Source: Mercurialis annua (taxonomy: Eukaryota; Streptophyta; Magnoliopsida; Malpighiales; Euphorbiaceae). Taken from it: a DNA stretch of 64,000 nt. Under the pieces are notes generated by a model. The model did not search any database and was not told the origin of the DNA. It saw only the letters and a program-made list of their open reading frames with translations. Each line of letters begins with the position of its first letter. The first letter of the stretch is position 1. The DNA lies in the NCBI RefSeq assembly GCF_937616625.2, contig NC_065572.1, positions 73,530,653 to 73,594,652 on the forward strand, written 5' to 3'. A program made the position numbers and the translations under genes. Below, piece after piece: positions 57,992-64,000 of this stretch.

Positions 57992-60371
57992 TATTTTAAA
58001 ATGCATCGAATGAGTATTTTCTTCAAAATATCTATAGACAAACATACACAATTATCACTCTTTATAATTTGACTTCTAAATTTAAGTAAAACGGTTGGAA
58101 ATAAGAAACAGAAACACTGATACAAAAATTTAAGACTTGAAAACAGCAGATTTAGAAAAACTGAAACACTATAATTTTGTTCTCATAATAATATGATTGT
58201 GTAAGTGCAATCTAATTGAAACAAATGTACAATATAAGATTAGAGTGATCATTCAGCAAATTAGACTAAATCAATAAATTTAAATGATCTGATTTAATAA
58301 TAAATCTTAGTTAAAGTGGTTTAATTAATAAAAAATTAATTCAATTATGATTAATTTTAAAATTTTAATTAATTGATTTTTAATTAAATATTACATAGAT
58401 TATGGGTTTATTATTATTTCTTATATGTTTATCGGTTTACATAAACTACTTAATTAACTCACTCAGTTTAATTTCAATTATTAAAAATTTCAATTAATTA
58501 ATTTTAATTAATATTAATAATTTGATTAATTTAATTTAATTTATTAGGTTGGTTTGCTCACCTAGATATGAGGTGAAAGATTCGCAGAATGGAGAGGTGA
58601 GTGGTAAAATTCGATACAATATATGCAAATCACACGACTGGTCATAGATTCTTCTAAATTGCCAAATGGCCCAAACCCAACTATTTTAGAATATTTCCCC
58701 CAAATGAAATTTCAATTCCATTTTGAGACAAAAAGGTCCCTTTTTGCCTTTGTTTCTCTTAGCTCCCATTTTACAATGAAAGAAAAAAGATTTGATTTAT
58801 TTCCTCTATAAGATATTCTTTCTCATAAGATAATATTCTTTCTTGAATTTTCAAAAGTGAAAAACAATGTTTTTTCTGATATGAACATTAATGATTGTTA
58901 AACTTGTCCTCATTTCCCATTTAATAAGGCCCCACTGATTTTCCTAAAGCCATAGAGAGGCCCACTAGTTTGATTAGATGAGAGAAAAATCCATCAAGTT
59001 ATTCATATTTTATTGGAAATATTTTAGAAAAAATTATAGCAATATTTAAAAAGGATCAAAATTTTCAAAAGTATGTTCTTTCAATTTTTTTAAATTTATT
59101 ATCTAAATAGTTTTCACTCATCATCTAATTTTTTTTGTTTTATATGTTATTTGATAAAGATGTATCGAAAATGTATCTACTGTATACTTTTTGTAGTAAA
59201 AAATAAATATGTAAAATGTAAAAAAAAAATATTTTTAAGATAAAATTCATTTTTTTAACTAAGAGCGTATTTCTATTTAAGTTATTTTTAAGATGGTTTT
59301 GTATTTAATTCAATTTTTTATTTCGATCGAATTAATATTTTATTGATAAATTCAAAGAAGCAATAAATAATAATTTTGTTCTTTAAATATCTAATTATTT
59401 TAATTATGAATAAAATATAAATCCAACTTTGATAAAATTTCATTATTGTACTCTATCCTTAAACTAAAAAAAAAACTTTTTTATCGTTTGATCTTTAACT
59501 ATAAATTTTTTTTATCAATATGTTTTTATTTAAATGTAAAAAATAATAACTATAATAATTTTATACAAAAAATATTAAAATAATAAGTTCAATCTAAAAA
59601 AAATTCAAAGTTTGATACCAGTAAAATGATACAAATTTGAAATAATTTGAAAATTTTATTACAAAATTACTCAAAAATAAAATAATGTAACTCATTTTTC
59701 ATTTTTAATACCAGTAAAGTGAGATATAGTTCAAATAGTACGTGCGTTCGGTTTTCTACAAACCCTAAAATATCTGCTTTCCCTAAATGATAAAAATAAG
59801 TACTCATTAAGTGGGATTCTTACATTCCCCAAAAAGAAAAAAAGTGAGATTTTTGCATCATTGAATTATAATCTCCCTCAAAGATGCCCCAACAATAATG
59901 TTGTACCCTTTTTCCAAATATGGCTAAGATAAATATGTAGACTCTGTCTAACATGTTATCCGTGAACTGAGCCAATTATATCATAACATTTTATTAAAAT
60001 GAGGATATTTTTGTAATTTCGTTTGTTATTTGCATACACTTTTAAATAATGATATTATAAAAATACCCTCATTTTAATGAGGTGTTATAATATGATTGGT
60101 TTAGTTTACGGATGATATGGTGGACTGAGTCTATATTTCTCCTTAGATTGGTTATTAACTTATTATGGTATCCTATTTTTATCCTAAAGTTGTAAATTAC
60201 TATGTCATTGCCCGAATCTTTTTAGAAAAAAGAAATGCTTTTGTAAGAGAAAATAAAAGGTCAAAAATTGTAATAAGCCCATAAAAGTATCCATTGTCTA
60301 TGGGCTGTCCATTAGCTTTGAGTATTTTAAGATCCAAACTTTTTGGTGCCAGCCCAGCTTCAATATTCCCA
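57992..60371. other. AT-rich intergenic DNA with one fold-back MITE
   Basis: 58300-58560 is low-complexity 'aattaatt' sequence. 59938-60160 is a fold-back element. 58623-58811 is open on the plus strand but has no recognisable domain. Confidence 0.45.
59938..60160. mobile_element. fold-back MITE of unclear class
   Basis: Inverted ends tagactctgtc at left and tagactcagtc from the right, then 'atccgtRaact', 'ccaat', 'aaaatgagg' and 'atttttRtaat' pairing over about 95 bp. The target duplication could not be fixed. Confidence 0.6.
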
Positions 60372-60379
60372 TTGGGAAT

Positions 60380-61218
60380 TAGGGGTGGGCATGGACCGGT
60401 TAACCGGTCCATGAGGGCAATTTGTAAACCGGTCCATTGTAATACGGTTTTTAAAATTAAAAACCTAAACCTAAAATTTTAAACGGTTAACCGGTAAATC
60501 GGTTAACCATAAAAAACGGTTCGGTTTTTCGGTTTTACGGTTTTTAACCATATAACCATTAGAAAAATTAAAGACAAAAAAGATAAAATTTTAATTCTAT
60601 TTGATTTTTTAGCAAGCAAAAAAAAACTGTAAAAATTCAAATTATATTAAAAATATAAATCTAAACTATCTTATGAATAGTTAAGTCAATTCAAATATTT
60701 AAAACTATTATTATTTATAAATAATTTATGAGTAATATTAAAGCTAGGTTTGTATTTTTTGAATTGTTTGTAGTGTTGTTCACGTCCACTTTCTACTATT
60801 TATATACTTAAATATTCCTATTTCTGTTAAGTAAATATTTTAATAAGGAAAAAAAAATTTCTTTTAAAATATTTTCATATATAAATTCTTCTAAAATATA
60901 TAAATATTCCTAAATAAAATATATGTCAATATATTTTTATAATTAGATTTTATTGTGTATATTATAAAATCCATATTATTTTACAGATCATAAAATATAT
61001 CTTATTAATTATTAAAAATATATGAATATATATATAAACCGGTTAACCGATTAACCACGGTTTTTAGAAATCCAAAACCTAAACCTAAACCATTAACCAT
61101 GAAAACTAAAAATCAAAACCTAAACCTAAACCGTTGGACCGGTTAACCACATTTTCCGGTTCGAATTTCCGGTTTCGGTTCGGTTAATCGGTTTGTCCGG
61201 TTTTTTTGCCCACCCCTA
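60380..61218. mobile_element. hAT MITE, 839 bp
   Basis: Ends TAGGGGTGGGCA and, from the right, TAGGGGTGGGCA, a classic hAT terminus. A perfect 8-bp duplication, ttgggaat, lies at 60372-60379 and 61219-61226. Subterminal regions are packed with 'ggttaaccggt' palindromes. AT-rich centre without ORF. Confidence 0.92.
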
Positions 61219-62040
61219 TTGGGAATAGTCGAGCTGATTGAAGTCCAACATTTTGATGGTTATTGGCCGGCCCATAGTTACCTGAAACGCAGTTGATAAT
61301 TGACAGAATTTATGGATTGTAAATGAACCGAGCTGCTCATAAACGGTGCGGTATTCAACTCGATAAGTGATAGACCATCTTCATTTATATCCTAAAAATA
61401 CCAAAGTTGAGCTGAACTTTATATTCATTTAGTAAAATGAGCCGAGTTTGAACACACTAATGTTCGTTTTGATCGTTTATGTATACAAACAACTCATATA
61501 TAAACTTGTTTAATAGTTCGTGAACAGATTCATATATGAGCACGATTAAAAATTTGCGAACTGGCACCATATGGCCTTGATAAAGAATGCACAAACTAAC
61601 TCGTATATAAGCTCGATTATACATCCGCGAACTAATTCATATATGAAATCTGCTAGTGATTTTTTATCCATTACCTAAACGAATAAATACAGGTCGACAT
61701 GAACGTTATAAATTTTAAATGAATATGACATTTTGTTCAAAGCTCGAACATATATAAACTGAACATAAATCCATTTAGCAAGCTGAATATAAGCATCTCA
61801 AAAGTTGGCTCCATAAAATTTAATTTGGTCACTGTTTAAGAATCTGATACTTCGATAATAAAATTAATAGTATTCTAAAATTGTGTTATGATTTGGTTGG
61901 CTGTCTCAGATTTGATTAGACTGACAAGAATTTGTGGTTAGTGATTAGATGGGATTTAGATCAAATAATAAGATGTTTGTCATAAAAAGGCACATGCACA
62001 GATTGCAAATTAGTTCTCCTCTAATTTAGGGATTATGGTT

Positions 62041-62075
62041 ATGATTTATAATTTATAATTTATAATTTATAATTA
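62041..62075. repeat. 7-bp tandem repeat (atttata)n
   Basis: About 4-5 units of atttata. Confidence 0.8.
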
Positions 62076-62375
62076 AGGGACAACTCGCGTCATGAAACAG
62101 AAAAATGAGATTCCTCATTTAGTGCCATGGTCATCTGCATACATGTATAATTTTCAATTAATTTCTTGGTCACACTAACCTCCAGATTTCCTGCTGCTGA
62201 CTCCCCCAGCTAGGACCTACGACGTTTTTGAATACTAAGAAAGTGTATAAATTTTTCTTTGTCAAAGATTAAATCTTACACTAATGTTACTAAAAATTGT
62301 AGAGATGAACATTTTTTAAAAAAGATTGACAAAAGCTGTAAATTCAGTCATTAAATATAAATTGAAATGAAACTT

Positions 62376-62521
62376 TCTCAAGTTCATTTAAATTTGAAGG
62401 GGTGATGTTCACGATCTATACCATTCATAGTAAAATAAACGGTATAGATTAATTTGATTAAAATTATACCTTTTTGATCTAAAGTGTTCATTTTAAAATG
62501 AACAGTTTTGATCTACACTTA
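62376..62521. mobile_element. small palindromic MITE, copy 2
   Basis: Shares 'attaaaattatacctttttg' and the flanking 'tagattaattt' and 'gttcattttR' words with 54334-54482 in the same orientation. Confidence 0.5.
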
Positions 62522-62949
62522 AATATTTTTTTAAGATTTATATTTTTTAAGTTTATAGATTGTTGATTGCAAAATATTTTTATTATGGCTGAAATCTGAC
62601 GTTTGTTAATTGTGGTTGAAGCACTGCGATTTTGGACATTGATGGAGGAGTTGTTACTCACAAGATAAAGCAAGAAAGTTTTTTTCTTAGTGATGACAAA
62701 ATTGGTCGAGTGATAATTATTCTTATATACAATATTATTATGATACAGTGGCACATTTGGTGGTTAGACAAACTGAATAAGTCCTTTTATATGACAGTAT
62801 TTGCGATATCATCATGTTTTTAAACTGACTCATTTAGTTTGTTGAGAAATTACTTATTCTTGTAATTATAATTATTCTATTAATAAAATATTAACATTTC
62901 ATAGAAAAGGTTAAATTTTGAATAACGATTGATGTTCAAAAAAGAGAGT

Positions 62950-63116
62950 GGATCACCTCAAATGTAGAATTCCCTCTATTTTTCTTAAGTCCACTTAAAT
63001 GTTTGACACCTAAATAAAATGGTAAAAATATGGGGAATTAAATATCATTTTGCTTAGATGTTAAAAATTTAAGCGGACTTGAGGAAAATGGAGAGAATTT
63101 GATATTGAAGGGAGCC
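62950..63116. mobile_element. fold-back MITE, 167 bp
   Basis: Ends ggatcacctcaaat and, from the right, ggctcccttcaata. Pairing continues through 'aattcYcTCYat' and 'aagtccRcttaaat'. No clear target duplication. Confidence 0.55.
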
Positions 63117-63154
63117 ATTTTTAAAAAACATTCCATTCAAAGTCGGAATATACA

Positions 63155-64000
63155 TGTCACGACCCAAATTCTTAGATCGAGACCGACGCTAGGGAACGGA
63201 AGTAGTAGCTCCGGAATCCGTAACAAGTCTATAACTATGAAGAACTTTTGCCAAATCCATAAATAGACAAAACACTATTCATAAAAACCATATTTTCAAA
63301 AACTTTATTCGATTAAAATAAACATCAGGGTATACAAATTATATAAAGCGTTGAGTACAAACTAACTCTACTACTATCGACTATTGCAGCTCTAGAAAGG
63401 AACTAAATCTTCCCACGCAGCATAAACTGAGACTTTCAGAAAAAGAATGGAAGCTCGATCACTTCAAATAAACTTAAACCTGAAAAGAAACACTGTGATG
63501 GGGTCAGTATTTTTGGAAATACTGAGTAAGTTCGCATTTACAAAATAGTATTATGATTATAAATCACATAGACAGAAAAATATACATCGAATAACCCAAG
63601 TATCCAATTAACAAACCATATATCAAATAAATTAACCAAATATATATTAATTAATATATTTGTTTAGTGGTAAACAAAATTCTCACAACACTCTTATATG
63701 CCAGAAAAGGTGAAAATTAACGATCAAAATAAAGTTTAGGAGCATTCGTGCGCCATACCAACACAAATGTAGCATAAAATTAGCTATTTATAGTTCCAAC
63801 AATCTCATTGGTTGGAGCCCTCTCACCCGACTGTTTTGAAAATCAACTCGGGGCTTTTCAGCCTCCGAAGAATATTGCAGCTTCTAGCGGAGTTGTAAGA
63901 AATAATAATGGAGATTGGAGCTTTGGCTATAGTAGGTTCATTGGTTACTGCTCCATATTTCAAACTGAATAATGGGGAGTATACAATGGTCCGGAAATTG
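63155..64000 (+). mobile_element. start of an LTR-type element, cut by the window end
   Basis: TGTCACGACCCAAATTCTTA, followed by 'gagaccgacgctagggaacg', is a phrase I associate with the beginning of long LTRs in dicot genomes. The far end and internal region are outside the window, so the class rests on this recognition alone. Confidence 0.4.

Larger units (their letters stand above)
61227..62949. other. AT-rich intergenic DNA with a MITE and a short tandem repeat
   Basis: 61250-61800 has scattered 'gttcgtgaac' and 'gagctcg'-like words of a decayed MITE. 62041-62075 is (atttata)n. 62376-62521 is a MITE copy. 62632-62823 is open on the plus strand with no recognised domain. Confidence 0.4.

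Overview
The window is nuclear DNA of a flowering plant, most likely a eudicot. The evidence is an intronless plant H3.1 histone gene, GT-AG introns in AT-rich DNA, a bHLH factor of the plant bHLH122/130 (FBH) group, and plant-type LTR, LINE, Helitron, MULE and hAT elements. The family cannot be fixed from sequence alone. Five genes look intact and all lie on the minus strand: a WD40 protein (38-4795, about 17-18 exons), histone H3.1 (24432-24842), a conserved plant protein of unknown function (27170-30526, 4 exons), a coiled-coil/serine-rich protein (33760-37102, 6 exons) and a bHLH transcription factor (47319-49229, 6 exons). I built the exon models by reading splice sites and frame by eye. 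They have no transcript support.

Region by region: 0-5 kb is the WD40 gene. 5-7.9 kb is AT-rich intergenic DNA with one MULE-type MITE. 7.87-12.64 kb is a young LTR retrotransposon, read on the minus strand, with no gag-pol; nearly all of its interior is a tandem array of about 73 units of 49 bp, each carrying two hairpins of 7-4-7 geometry. 12.8-18.4 kb is a broken copy of part of the WD40 gene, split by a 4.7-kb hAT element (8-bp target duplication, dead transposase) and by a small hAT MITE. 18.6-22.1 kb is a decayed LINE into which a hAT MITE and a Harbinger-type MITE have inserted, followed by a 1.45-kb MULE whose ends are packed with GC-rich palindromes. 23.9-24.3 kb is a broken copy of part of the coiled-coil gene. 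24.4-37.1 kb is the gene-rich core.

37.2-64 kb is repeat-rich apart from the bHLH gene. It holds two tandem related Helitrons (39.6-44.9 kb), the second carrying a 1.84-kb Pack-MULE with a captured fragment of an S-domain/B-lectin receptor kinase gene. It also holds a TRIM element interrupted by a MULE MITE, further MULE MITEs with 8- or 9-bp target duplications, a second possible gene-capturing element (55.07-55.89 kb), a Helitron end at 57.99 kb, hAT MITEs, SINE-like remnants, and the start of another LTR element at the right edge.

The genes show no obvious shared pathway. The best candidate for something undescribed is the hairpin-array retrotransposon. Next are the Pack-MULE whose empty site survives in the neighbouring Helitron, and the palindrome-rich MULE with compensated stems.
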